From: Anaerosphaera multitolerans
GTDB taxonomy: Bacteria; Bacillota; Clostridia; Tissierellales; Peptoniphilaceae
Direction of reading: 5' to 3'
Assembly (NCBI RefSeq): GCF_004006535.1
Contig: NZ_RLIH01000003.1
Location: forward strand, 62,001 to 126,000
Length of the DNA: 64,000 bases
Made by a program: the position numbers and the translations under genes. Shown here one piece after another: positions 34,442 through 42,913 of the stretch. A model generated the notes under the pieces. That model did not search any database. It was not told the origin of the DNA and saw nothing but the letters and a program-made list of their open reading frames with translations. The stretch's first letter is position 1. The number at the start of each line of letters is the position of its first letter.

Positions 34442-35603
34442 AAAAATCATTATACAACTTAACTGCTTCATTATATCTGCTTTTTCCTTCTTTACTGCCA
34501 TCAAATTCAAAGTAATAAGACTTATAAGTTTGAATGTCTATTTCAAAGAAAGGATTTCCGGACGAATCAAAATAAACAAGTTTAGTAGGTTTTCCGTTTC
34601 TTCTTTCTTCTACCATGTATAGTCTATTTCTATTATCAACAAGATATCTCAACACTTGAATTCCACTGTCTAACTCATAAGTTTTATCAAGTATGTTATA
34701 GCTACCCATAAAATCTATATTTTGACTATAGACATCTATTCCGAAAACCATATTCTTTAAAATTTCCTTACTATTCTTTATAAGATTATCAGTTAAAGCA
34801 ACATTAGCATATTCTACATTTTTCTTTTCTACGGAAATATTATTACTTAGATTAGATAGAAATTCACTATTGTGGGAATTAGGAAACAATAAAAGGTCAT
34901 ATCCTCTTAAAGCCTTTGACTTTAAATATAAAACACCGTCAGTAAAATCCTTAGTCTCTTTTCCGCTAAAAGCCAATTGATTTTCCTTTATATCTTTTTC
35001 AATTTTTTCAAATATTTTAGTTTTAATTAAATAATTTTTATTCTCAATATAGTAATCTATCAAACCCATTTTTTTAAAGATTCTATTATTGTTTTCAACA
35101 ATTTTTTCATTTAACGAATTTATAATAAAATTATTAAATGATAGGTTGCTAATTAATACATTCCCATTTGCCTCATTTAAATTCTCCACTTCAATATCTC
35201 CAAAATAAGTGGCAATAAGCTTCCTATATCTATTTGTTTTATCGACCAATGAAAGATTTCTTGCATTGTCAAAATTCAAATTTATTGTTTGTAAAAAATG
35301 ATTGGAGTAAAGTTTTTTAATAGTCTCATAGTCTCTACTATCTTCAAAAGAATCATAAACATTTGAAATTTCTTTCAGCTCTTTTAATTTTAGATCAAGT
35401 GATTTTTCATCTTCCCTTAATTTTTCAATAGAAGTTTCTTTTTCATCTATTTCTCTTTTAAGAGTTTTATTCTGTTCTTTATAAAAAACTTGATTAGATG
35501 AAATCTTTTCAAAGTTTAAATAGCTATAATAGATTAAAACTCCGGCAAGTAAAATAAATACAATACTTAATAATGTTAGGGTTTTATTACTTAGATTTTT
35601 CAT
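34440..35603 (-). CDS. Hypothetical coiled-coil membrane protein A
   Basis: 387-residue protein of unknown function. One N-terminal membrane segment (about residues 10-27, LLSIVFILLAGVLIYYS) is followed by a coiled coil (about 35-85, rich in E/K heptads). A large extracytoplasmic domain follows and ends with a beta-type repeat of the form YFDSSGNPFFEID. Start set at the ATG with AGGTGA upstream, overlapping the preceding gene by 17 bases. It shares the topology of the preceding gene product, so the two may form a complex at the envelope (inference). Confidence 0.72.
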   Translation of the reverse strand: MKNLSNKTLTLLSIVFILLAGVLIYYSYLNFEKISSNQVFYKEQNKTLKREIDEKETSIEKLREDEKSLDLKLKELKEISNVYDSFEDSRDYETIKKLYSNHFLQTINLNFDNARNLSLVDKTNRYRKLIATYFGDIEVENLNEANGNVLISNLSFNNFIINSLNEKIVENNNRIFKKMGLIDYYIENKNYLIKTKIFEKIEKDIKENQLAFSGKETKDFTDGVLYLKSKALRGYDLLLFPNSHNSEFLSNLSNNISVEKKNVEYANVALTDNLIKNSKEILKNMVFGIDVYSQNIDFMGSYNILDKTYELDSGIQVLRYLVDNRNRLYMVEERRNGKPTKLVYFDSSGNPFFEIDIQTYKSYYFEFDGSKEGKSRYNEAVKLYNDF

Positions 35604-36435
35604 TTTCTTCACCTAAGCTTTCTAAAAATTCAATAGTTCCCTTGTTTTTAAAGTATTCTTCAATCAAAGTTAAAGAGTTTTTCTTTAAATTCAATAAATT
35701 ACCATAGGATAACTTACCGGTTTTAATTCCAAAAGTTTCCATATTTCTATATACTTCAGTTAAACCTACAATTTGTGAATATAACTTATTTAAGTTTTGA
35801 TCAATATCACTTAAGTCATTGCCGATCTCATATAATTTATCTGAGTACATAGCAGTGGTAAAGGCCAATATATCAAATTTAATGTCTCTTTTATTAAGAG
35901 AAATTAAATACTTTACTGTACCTGATCTAATTGCTTCTTCCATAAATTTTTCCAATTCTAAGTAAGAATAAAGATCGGGATTAAGTTCATCAACATCATT
36001 TATAGAGTTTAAAGAAACAAATTTAGAAATGGAATTATCTAAAGTCTCGGTTAAATAATAATCTCCGCTATAGTAATCTTTATATTTTTTAATTTCTTCC
36101 TTCAATTGTATTTTTATAGAGGAGTTCTTACTTTTAAGATTTTCAATTTCAGATTCTATTACATCTTCATCTCCCATAGTATAATCATAACCATACTTTG
36201 AAGTAAATTCCAATTCAATTTCTTCAAATGCTTTCATTGTTTCATTATATTTTTCCTTTATTTCAATTTCACTTTCGACTATTTGAGTTAAGTCATTTTT
36301 TAACTTTTTATTATCTTTTTCAATATCCTCCATATTACTATAGCTGAAAAAAGAAAATCCGAAAATTAAAATTGAAATAATTAAAATTCCTAAAGTCACT
36401 TTTGAAATAATATTTAAAAAATTATTTTCTTTCAT
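35587..36435 (-). CDS. Hypothetical coiled-coil membrane protein B
   Basis: 282-residue protein of unknown function. Membrane segment at about residues 12-31 (TLGILIISILIFGFSFF), then an extended E/K-rich coiled coil (about 32-125) and a helical C-terminal region. No recognised domain. It lies between the RseC-like gene (3 bases upstream) and protein A, with which it overlaps, so all three are translated from one RNA. Low similarity to anything I know. Confidence 0.7.
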   Translation of the reverse strand: MKENNFLNIISKVTLGILIISILIFGFSFFSYSNMEDIEKDNKKLKNDLTQIVESEIEIKEKYNETMKAFEEIELEFTSKYGYDYTMGDEDVIESEIENLKSKNSSIKIQLKEEIKKYKDYYSGDYYLTETLDNSISKFVSLNSINDVDELNPDLYSYLELEKFMEEAIRSGTVKYLISLNKRDIKFDILAFTTAMYSDKLYEIGNDLSDIDQNLNKLYSQIVGLTEVYRNMETFGIKTGKLSYGNLLNLKKNSLTLIEEYFKNKGTIEFLESLGEENEKSK

Positions 36436-36438
36436 AGA

Positions 36439-36861
36439 TCAATACCTTTTAATACTAATTTCATTTAACTTGTTTTCTCCATGTTTAGCATCTACTCTTT
36501 TAATTATTAAATAAGCCATACTCATAACTATTAAGCCTAATCCGAAAGCTAGGATTTCTGCAGAAGTCAAATTCATTTTTGAAAATACATATATTCCAAT
36601 TAATGTACCCAGTAACAGGAATACAAGCGGTAATCCATATACCAATAGTATATAGCTTATTACCATTTTGGAATTCATTTCAATTTTAACTCTTTCTCCC
36701 ACTTTTAAATTAAGAGTATTTGGTACTTTTAAGTTAAAAGGTTTTGATTCACTGCACTTAGCTTGACAAGTTTCACAATTAGAACCGCAAGCAGATTCCC
36801 TCATCACAGAAATTTCTACATATTCACCTAAATCCTTAATTACGTATCCATCCTGTTCCAT
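36439..36861 (-). CDS. SoxR-reducing system RseC family protein
   Basis: 140-residue RseC/MucC-family membrane protein. The N-terminal soluble part carries four closely spaced cysteines (ACGSNCETCQAKC), then KVGERVKIEMNSKMVISYILLVYGLPLVFLLLGT starts two membrane segments. RseC domains occur in Rnf-linked and SoxR-reducing systems; in Clostridia many copies stand alone. No rnf genes are here, so the redox partner is unknown. It begins 9 bases after aspS. Confidence 0.85.
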   Translation of the reverse strand: MEQDGYVIKDLGEYVEISVMRESACGSNCETCQAKCSESKPFNLKVPNTLNLKVGERVKIEMNSKMVISYILLVYGLPLVFLLLGTLIGIYVFSKMNLTSAEILAFGLGLIVMSMAYLIIKRVDAKHGENKLNEISIKRY

Positions 36862-36870
36862 ATGACACCT

Positions 36871-38646
36871 CTATTCTATTACTTTAATATGAACTTCCTC
36901 TAACTGTTCTTCGCTTAGTTCCACAGGTGCTCCTGTAAGTAAATCCGTAGCAGATTGGGTTTTTGGAAAAGCTATTACATCTCTTATATTTTCAGAGTCA
37001 GTAAAGAGCATAATCAATCTGTCCAATCCATAAGCCAATCCACCGTGAGGAGGTGCTCCATATTTAAAAGCTTCCAATAAAAATCCAAATTTCTCTTCAG
37101 CTTCTTCTTCTGAAAAACCTAAAGCTTTAAACATTCTGTTTTGAATTGCAGGATTATTAATTCTTATACTTCCTCCACCCATTTCATCTCCATTTATAAC
37201 GATGTCATAGGCCTTTGCTCTAACAATCTCAGGCTGTGTTTCCAAGTATTCTAAATCTTCTTTCATAGGAGAGGTGAAAGGGTGGTGTTTTGCAACATAC
37301 CTTCCTTCATCTTCATCATATTCAAAGAGAGGAAACTCGGTAATCCACAGCAACTTATAATCATCTTTACTTATTAAATCCATATCTTTAGCTATATGAT
37401 TTCTCAAATTGCCAAGACTGTCATATACAATATTATTTTTGTCTGCAACAAATACCAAAAGGTCTCCAAGCTCCCCCCTCATCTCTTTAATTATTCCATT
37501 AATTACATCTTCTGAAAGAAATTTTGCAATTGGAGAATTAATACCCTCATCTGTTATTTTAATCCAGGCTAAGCCTTTTGCACCATAGGTTTTTACAAAA
37601 TCCTCAAGTTTACCTACAGCTTTTCTTGAATAAAAAGAAGCCCCATTTTTAATATTTATACCCCTTATACTGCTACCTTTTACACTTGCACTTTCAAAGA
37701 CTTTAAACCCGCTGTCTTTTACAATTTCAGTTACATCTACAAGTTCCAACTCGAATCTTAAATCAGGTTTATCCACTCCAAACCTATCCATGGCTTCACT
37801 ATACTTCATTCTTTGAATTGGAAGGTCTATATCAACATTTAAGATTTCTTTAAACGCATATTTTAAAAATCTTTCATTTACCTCAATTACATCTTCAATA
37901 TCTACAAAACTCATTTCTAAATCAATTTGTGTAAATTCAGGCTGCCTGTTTGCTCTTAGGTCCTCATCTCTGAAACACTTTGTTATTTGGAAATACTTAT
38001 CCATTCCAGATACCATCAACAATTGCTTTAACAATTGAGGTGATTGCGGAAGCGCATAAAACTTTCCTTCATTAACCCTACTTGGTACTAGATAATCTCT
38101 GGCTCCTTCAGGCGTTGGTTTTGAAAGCATTGGCGTTTCAATTTCCATAAATCCTTCATTATAAAAAAAGTCTCTCGTAACTTTGTAAAATTTAGACCTT
38201 ACCATTAGATTGTTTTGCATAAAAGGTTTTCTAAGATCTAAGGTTCTATATTTCAATCTCATATTCTCTGCCACATTATCGTCATCTTTAATGTAAATTG
38301 GCGGAACTTCCGACTCACTTAAAATTCTCAACTCCTTGGCTAATATTTCAATTTTTCCAGTTGGGATTTTTTCATTTATTGAAGATCTCTCTCTAACTGC
38401 TCCCACTATAGCTATTACAAATTCAGATCTTAACTTTTCCGCCTTTTTAAATAATTCAGCATCTACAGTATCGTCAAATACTATTTGTGAAATTCCTGTT
38501 CTATCTCTTAAATCTACAAAAACTATGGATCCAAGGTTTCTTTCCTTTGCAACCCAACCCATTAAGGTAACCTCTTCTCCAATATTAGCTTCCCTTAATT
38601 CCCCACAATAATAATTTCGTTTTAATCCTTTAATATTCTCTGACAT
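36871..38646 (-). CDS. aspS: Aspartyl-tRNA synthetase
   Basis: Class IIb synthetase of 591 residues. N-terminal OB-fold (GEEVTLMGWVAKERNLGSIVFVDLRDRTGISQIVF), catalytic motifs FMEIETPMLSKPTPEGARDYLVPSR, FRDEDLRANRQPEFTQID (motif 2), the bacterial GAD insert (about 290-430), and GLAYGLDRLIML (motif 3). The true start is the ATG with GGAGG 5 bases upstream; a longer reading frame only translates the T-box terminator. Whether it is discriminating or also charges tRNA-Asn is not decided here. Expression is controlled by the T-box leader. Confidence 0.96.
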   Translation of the reverse strand: MSENIKGLKRNYYCGELREANIGEEVTLMGWVAKERNLGSIVFVDLRDRTGISQIVFDDTVDAELFKKAEKLRSEFVIAIVGAVRERSSINEKIPTGKIEILAKELRILSESEVPPIYIKDDDNVAENMRLKYRTLDLRKPFMQNNLMVRSKFYKVTRDFFYNEGFMEIETPMLSKPTPEGARDYLVPSRVNEGKFYALPQSPQLLKQLLMVSGMDKYFQITKCFRDEDLRANRQPEFTQIDLEMSFVDIEDVIEVNERFLKYAFKEILNVDIDLPIQRMKYSEAMDRFGVDKPDLRFELELVDVTEIVKDSGFKVFESASVKGSSIRGINIKNGASFYSRKAVGKLEDFVKTYGAKGLAWIKITDEGINSPIAKFLSEDVINGIIKEMRGELGDLLVFVADKNNIVYDSLGNLRNHIAKDMDLISKDDYKLLWITEFPLFEYDEDEGRYVAKHHPFTSPMKEDLEYLETQPEIVRAKAYDIVINGDEMGGGSIRINNPAIQNRMFKALGFSEEEAEEKFGFLLEAFKYGAPPHGGLAYGLDRLIMLFTDSENIRDVIAFPKTQSATDLLTGAPVELSEEQLEEVHIKVIE

Positions 38647-38656
38647 AACTACCTCC

Positions 38657-38861
38657 AAAAAAATAAAAATACCCCCGTCCGATAAGGGACGAGGGAAATC
38701 TCGCGGTACCACCCTAATTAGGTAAACCTCTCTCATATTTTTAACGCAAATCTACGGAATCCTCTACAAAAAAGTTGTCCCACTAAATAAATCCCATGAA
38801 CTTTCACCTTTTGTCCACTCTCTAGAGAAATTTAATTTAGTTTCCTCTTTTTATCGTATTT
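38657..38861 (-). promoter_or_regulatory. T-box riboswitch (Asp) of aspS
   Basis: The leader contains the T-box signature AGGGTGGTACCGCG (38702-38715). The terminator is CCCTCGTCC/GGACGGGGG (38672-38695) followed by a T-rich tract (38657-38670). A Stem I arm pair CTAAAT.AAATT / GATTTATTTAG encloses AGAGAG and GGTGAAAG elements. Opposite the AGGAAA side of the specifier loop the 3' strand reads GGGACAA, so the specifier codon is most likely GAC (38777-38779), Asp. Uncharged tRNA-Asp would stabilise the antiterminator and allow aspS transcription. Confidence 0.93.
38672..38695 (-). terminator. T-box terminator of aspS
   Basis: Nine-pair stem CCCTCGTCC / GGACGGGGG with loop CTTATC, then TATTTTTATTTTTTT on minus. 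Confidence 0.9.
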
Positions 38862-38867
38862 AACTTT

Positions 38868-38896
38868 ATTATAAAGTCCTTTAAAATCTATGTCAA
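38868..38896 (-). promoter_or_regulatory. Sigma-A promoter of aspS
   Basis: Perfect TTGACA (38891-38896), 17-bp spacer, TATAAT (38868-38873), starting right after the murE-like stop codon. Confidence 0.9.
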
Positions 38897-38897
38897 G

Positions 38898-40433
38898 TTA
38901 ACAAACTCTATTGTCTATTTTATCTAGTAATTTAGCTTTATCTTTAACTAATTTGTGTTCAATTAAAAAGTCACAGGCAAACTTAGCTCCTTTATCCATT
39001 CCTTGACATCCGGCAAATAATACAACGTCCTCCTTTTCTGCAGTTTCTAAAACAGCTTCTATGGATTCCTCTAAAGTGTCAAAAATTTCCACATCTATAT
39101 TGTTTTCTTTCATAACTTCTAAAAATACATTTAACTCTTCATCTAAAACTTCATCTTTAGATGTAACTGTATCTTTACTCAACGTTGCATAAAAGGTCTG
39201 AGGCTTTAAAGTTTTTAACCATTGCGCCGTCATTTCAGCACTTTCTCTATTTAAGTTAACACCTCTATTCCCTCTAATGGCATAGAGCATTCTAAGATCA
39301 GCGAATTTCATTTTTGACAATGTGCTTAATGTCACTTCTATATTTCTGGAATTTGCATAGTGATCATCAATAATTTTAAAATCTTCATCATATATCATCT
39401 CAAATCTTCTTTCAACTCCGGTAAAATCATTCATAGCCTCTTGAATAATTTTAATATCTATTCCTTCTACTAAGGCTATTATTATAGCAACTACAGAGTT
39501 CATTACAGAAGAATATCCACCTACGGAAAGATCAATTTTAAAACTTCCTTTGCTAATCTTTCCATCTTTTAATTCTATATCACTATTTACATTAAAAGTA
39601 AATTTACCCATTCCAGTAGATAAATCTAAGTTTGAAATTGAAAAATCATAATTGTCGTTTTCCAGAGAATAGGTTAGCACTTGGGATTTTGTTTCATTTT
39701 TCAATCTGGCAATATGTTCAAAATCCATATTTAAAATTGAGACACTTTCAGGCGACGCTTCTTTTATTAACTTAGATTTAACTTCGTAATAGTTTTCAAA
39801 GCTTCCATGTTGATCAATGTGTTCTCTTGAAAAATTATTAAAAGTCACTATATCATAGTCAATATTCTTCACCCGATATAATTCTTGAGCTGAAGATGAA
39901 ACCTCCATCGTCACCTTTTCTATTCCCTTATTAACCATATCTCTAAAATACTTTTGTAACTCTAAAGAGTCAGGTGTAGTTAGAATAGAAGGTATTTTAA
40001 CGTCATCATAAGTCGCAAGAACTGAGCCAATTAATCCCGTTTTAAATCCCGCTTTTTTATATATATTATCCACCATAAAAGAAGTTGTAGTTTTCCCGTT
40101 AGTGGCAGTAATTCCCACTATATTAAGCTCCTTTGAAGGATTACCGTAAAAATTTGAAGAAATATCGGCTAAGGTTATTCTCGTGTTTTTTACTTTAATT
40201 TGAGGGATATCTTCTTCCGAAAAATTTTCAACTAAAATATACTTTGCCCCATTTTTTACTGCATCGGAAATATACTTATGTCCATCTGTAATATATCCCA
40301 CAACAGCTACAAACAGTTCTCCGTCTTTTATTTTTCCACTATGGTAATTAATTCCGTTAACTTCATCATTGAAATCAATACTTCCCTTTACATCTAAGAT
40401 CTCAACGCCTTTAAAAATCTCTTTTAATTTCAA
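38898..40433 (-). CDS. Divergent MurE-like Mur ligase
   Basis: 511-residue Mur ligase family protein with N-terminal MurE-type substrate domain, P-loop ITATNGKTTTSF (near residue 110) and TTPDSLELQKYF as in MurE. Several signatures deviate: EVSSSAQEL replaces the usual EVSSHAL, NNFSREHIDQHG replaces TNLTRDHLDYHG, and DDHYANSRN stands where DYAHTPD is normal. I find neither the DNPR (diaminopimelate) nor the DDPN (lysine) specificity motif. It could be a MurE paralogue with another amino acid or another substrate. TTG start with AGGAGG upstream; last gene of the recJ run. Confidence 0.8.
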   Translation of the reverse strand: MKLKEIFKGVEILDVKGSIDFNDEVNGINYHSGKIKDGELFVAVVGYITDGHKYISDAVKNGAKYILVENFSEEDIPQIKVKNTRITLADISSNFYGNPSKELNIVGITATNGKTTTSFMVDNIYKKAGFKTGLIGSVLATYDDVKIPSILTTPDSLELQKYFRDMVNKGIEKVTMEVSSSAQELYRVKNIDYDIVTFNNFSREHIDQHGSFENYYEVKSKLIKEASPESVSILNMDFEHIARLKNETKSQVLTYSLENDNYDFSISNLDLSTGMGKFTFNVNSDIELKDGKISKGSFKIDLSVGGYSSVMNSVVAIIIALVEGIDIKIIQEAMNDFTGVERRFEMIYDEDFKIIDDHYANSRNIEVTLSTLSKMKFADLRMLYAIRGNRGVNLNRESAEMTAQWLKTLKPQTFYATLSKDTVTSKDEVLDEELNVFLEVMKENNIDVEIFDTLEESIEAVLETAEKEDVVLFAGCQGMDKGAKFACDFLIEHKLVKDKAKLLDKIDNRVC

Positions 40434-40442
40434 TGTAACCTC

Positions 40443-41828
40443 CTAAAATTTAAAATCTCGATAATAATTTAACTTTTTAGAAAAAATTTCATCGTTTCTC
40501 TCTATATAGTCCTTAATATTTCTAAAGTTCATAATACTTTCAATTCTATCTTCTTTAGGAAAGAAAAACTTAGAAGAACTGCTCATTCCAAATCCAATAA
40601 TACTCTGTTTTTCCTCCATCATATATATATTGTAAATTGATTCAAAACCTTCTTTACTATATCCAACATTTTCACCATTTCCAATCATTCGCTTTTGTCT
40701 GTATAAATAGTAGGGATAATATCCTACACTGTAAGTTTCTTTATCAATAAAATCAAAAATATTTTCAATAGAATTACTTCCCCTATACTTTTCTTCATAG
40801 AGCTTAGAACCATTTTTTATAGATAGAGTGTGTACAGTAATATTTTCAGGATTTAGTTTTAATATTTCCTTTAAAGTTTTTTTATTATCTGTTATTCCTT
40901 CTCTGGGAAGCCCTACTATTAAATCCATATTTATAAAATCAAAACCTAAATCTCTTGCTAGGCTAAAGGAATTATAAATATCTTTAACACTGTGGTTTCT
41001 TCCAATTTTATTTAAAGTTATATCATTCATTGATTGGGGATTAATGCTGATTCTATTTACTCCCTCTTCCTTAAGCATAAGTAACATATCTCTACTTATA
41101 GTGTCAGGTCTTCCACATTCAACAGTGAATTCACTTGGGTTTCCATAACGTGAATTTAGAATTTTAATAATTTTTTGAAGAGACTTCACTCCTATGGAGG
41201 TAGGAGTACCTCCTCCAATATAAATGGACTTGGGTTCCCCTTTAAAATAAAAGGATTCCCTTTCCAGATCCTTTACCAGCCTTTCAATATAATCATCAGC
41301 TACTTTACTGTTGTATATCTGTGTTTGAAAAGAACAATAGGAACATTTACTTGGGCAAAAAGGTATGTGAACATAAATACTATAGGATTTCGGATCTATT
41401 GGACAAATAACTTTTAGTTCTCTCTTAGCAATATCCATTAAATATTCAACTAAATCCTCTGCTACAAAGTATTTAAACTTCAATATATTCATAACTTCCA
41501 AGTCACTATAATTTCTTAAAAGTTTTATAATTAATTTTACAGGCCGTACACCGGTAAGTATACCCCATTTATCATAACTTTCAAAATGGGGTTTCAGCGC
41601 TTTATATAATTTCTGTTTTATTAATATCTTCTGTTCTCTAATATCAGAGGTCTTCTCAACTAAAATTTCACCTTTAAAAAAATCGGATTCTATCTTTAAG
41701 TTAAAATCTTCTAAATCTGTAATTTCTAACTTAATATAATTGGAATTTTCATAGGAGGGAAATTTCAACCTTAAAAATTCAAATACTTCTTTTTTTATAT
41801 TTTCATTATAATATTTAACTTCAATCAT
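40443..41828 (-). CDS. hemZ: Radical SAM protein HemZ (coproporphyrinogen dehydrogenase-like)
   Basis: 461-residue radical-SAM protein of the HemN/HemZ group. An N-terminal domain of about 150 residues precedes YVHIPFCPSKCSYCSF (CxxxCxxC cluster motif), IYIGGGTPTSIG, EFTVECGRPDTIS, RISINPQSMNDITLNKIGR and FDFINMDLIVGLPREG. HemZ proteins are annotated as oxygen-independent coproporphyrinogen oxidases, but many carriers have no haem pathway and no haem genes occur here, so the substrate is uncertain. Start set at ATG 41828, directly after the MBL gene stop; the ribosome site is poor and coupling is likely. Confidence 0.85.
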   Translation of the reverse strand: MIEVKYYNENIKKEVFEFLRLKFPSYENSNYIKLEITDLEDFNLKIESDFFKGEILVEKTSDIREQKILIKQKLYKALKPHFESYDKWGILTGVRPVKLIIKLLRNYSDLEVMNILKFKYFVAEDLVEYLMDIAKRELKVICPIDPKSYSIYVHIPFCPSKCSYCSFQTQIYNSKVADDYIERLVKDLERESFYFKGEPKSIYIGGGTPTSIGVKSLQKIIKILNSRYGNPSEFTVECGRPDTISRDMLLMLKEEGVNRISINPQSMNDITLNKIGRNHSVKDIYNSFSLARDLGFDFINMDLIVGLPREGITDNKKTLKEILKLNPENITVHTLSIKNGSKLYEEKYRGSNSIENIFDFIDKETYSVGYYPYYLYRQKRMIGNGENVGYSKEGFESIYNIYMMEEKQSIIGFGMSSSSKFFFPKEDRIESIMNFRNIKDYIERNDEIFSKKLNYYRDFKF

Positions 41829-41829
41829 T

Positions 41830-42450
41830 TTATCTAATAAACGGGTTATTAGCCCTTTCAAATTCAATTGAAGTCTCCGGCCCGTGACCCGGAAGAACTA
41901 CTATATCCTTATCTAATTTCATTAACTTGTGTAGAGAGGCTATTATAGTGTCATAATCTCCTCCAGGAAAATCTGTACGTCCTATTGAACCGTAAAACAA
42001 CGTATCTCCTGAAAATAATACTTTATCAATTAATAGACAAATTCCTCCGGGAGTATGTCCGGGAGTTGAGATAACTTTTAACTCTTTATTTCCAAAAGGA
42101 ATAGTATCTCCATCTTTTACCAGTATATCAGCCTTTAAAGGTTCATCTTTAACACCGAGCATTCCATTTAATTCGCCTGATCTTTTAGCCAACATTTCGC
42201 TATCATCTTCACTTAAATAGGCCTTAACCTTAAACTCGTCTCTCACTTTTTCCAAAGCTCCGAAATGATCCGGATGAGCATGTGTAATTATAATGCTTAA
42301 AACTTTTAAATCATTTTCTTTTACAGCATTTATTACTTTATGCGCTTCAGCACCAGGATCAATTATTATAGCTTCCTTATTTTCGTTAAATAAAATATAA
42401 CAGTTAGTTTGATAATCTCCTAAAACCAGTCTAATTATTTTAAAATCCAT
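41830..42450 (-). CDS. MBL-fold hydrolase (glyoxalase II-like, YqgX type)
   Basis: 206-residue metallo-beta-lactamase-fold protein: LGDYQTNCYILFNE, the metal motif IITHAHPDHFGAL, PGHTPGGICLLID, FSGDTLFYGSIGRTDFPGGDYDTI and VLPGHGPETSIEFERANNPF. The set matches the small glyoxalase II-like YcbL/YqgX group, which hydrolyses thioesters such as lactoylglutathione or has other substrates. It is embedded between dtd and hemZ, a frequent order in Clostridia. Confidence 0.88.
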   Translation of the reverse strand: MDFKIIRLVLGDYQTNCYILFNENKEAIIIDPGAEAHKVINAVKENDLKVLSIIITHAHPDHFGALEKVRDEFKVKAYLSEDDSEMLAKRSGELNGMLGVKDEPLKADILVKDGDTIPFGNKELKVISTPGHTPGGICLLIDKVLFSGDTLFYGSIGRTDFPGGDYDTIIASLHKLMKLDKDIVVLPGHGPETSIEFERANNPFIR

Positions 42451-42458
42451 ATTATCTC

Positions 42459-42908
42459 CTAAAATATTTTTTCACTGTCAAGTAAAATAGTAACAGGTCC
42501 GTCATTTACTAAATGAACTTTCATATCTGCTCCATATTCACCTGACTCCGTTTTAATTCCCAACTCTTTAGCTTTCTCAATAAATTTATTGTAATACATT
42601 ATTCCGTTTTCAAATTTTGCAGCTCTTATATAACTTGGCCTATTGCCCTTTCTTGCATCTCCATATAAAGTAAACTGCGAAACTACTAAGAGCTCACCTT
42701 CCACGTCTAATAGACTCTTATTCATTACAGAATTTTCATCATTAAAAATTCTAAGTTTCACAACTTTGTTAAAGATATAATCAAAGTCCCTATCCTCATC
42801 TAGGTCTTCTACTCCCAATAAAACTAAAATGCCCTTATTTATTTGGGAAATAGTCTTTCCGCTTATCTCTACACTTGCCTTTTCCACTCTTTGTACTACT
42901 GCTCTCAT
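42459..42908 (-). CDS. dtd: D-aminoacyl-tRNA deacylase
   Basis: 149-residue DTD: starts MRAVVQRVEKASVEI, has LLVVSQFTLYGDARKGNRPSYIRAA (the SQFTL motif) and MKVHLVNDGPVTILLDS with the Gly-cis-Pro-type NDGPVT motif. It recycles tRNA mischarged with D-amino acids or glycine. Lies 5 bases after rel, as in most Firmicutes. Confidence 0.95.
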   Translation of the reverse strand: MRAVVQRVEKASVEISGKTISQINKGILVLLGVEDLDEDRDFDYIFNKVVKLRIFNDENSVMNKSLLDVEGELLVVSQFTLYGDARKGNRPSYIRAAKFENGIMYYNKFIEKAKELGIKTESGEYGADMKVHLVNDGPVTILLDSEKIF

Positions 42909-42913
42909 AACAC

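Noticed and set aside
38647-38736. N-terminal extension of aspS by 30 residues
   Set aside because: It translates the T-box terminator region; the ATG at 38646 has GGAGG at the right distance and gives the normal AspS opening.
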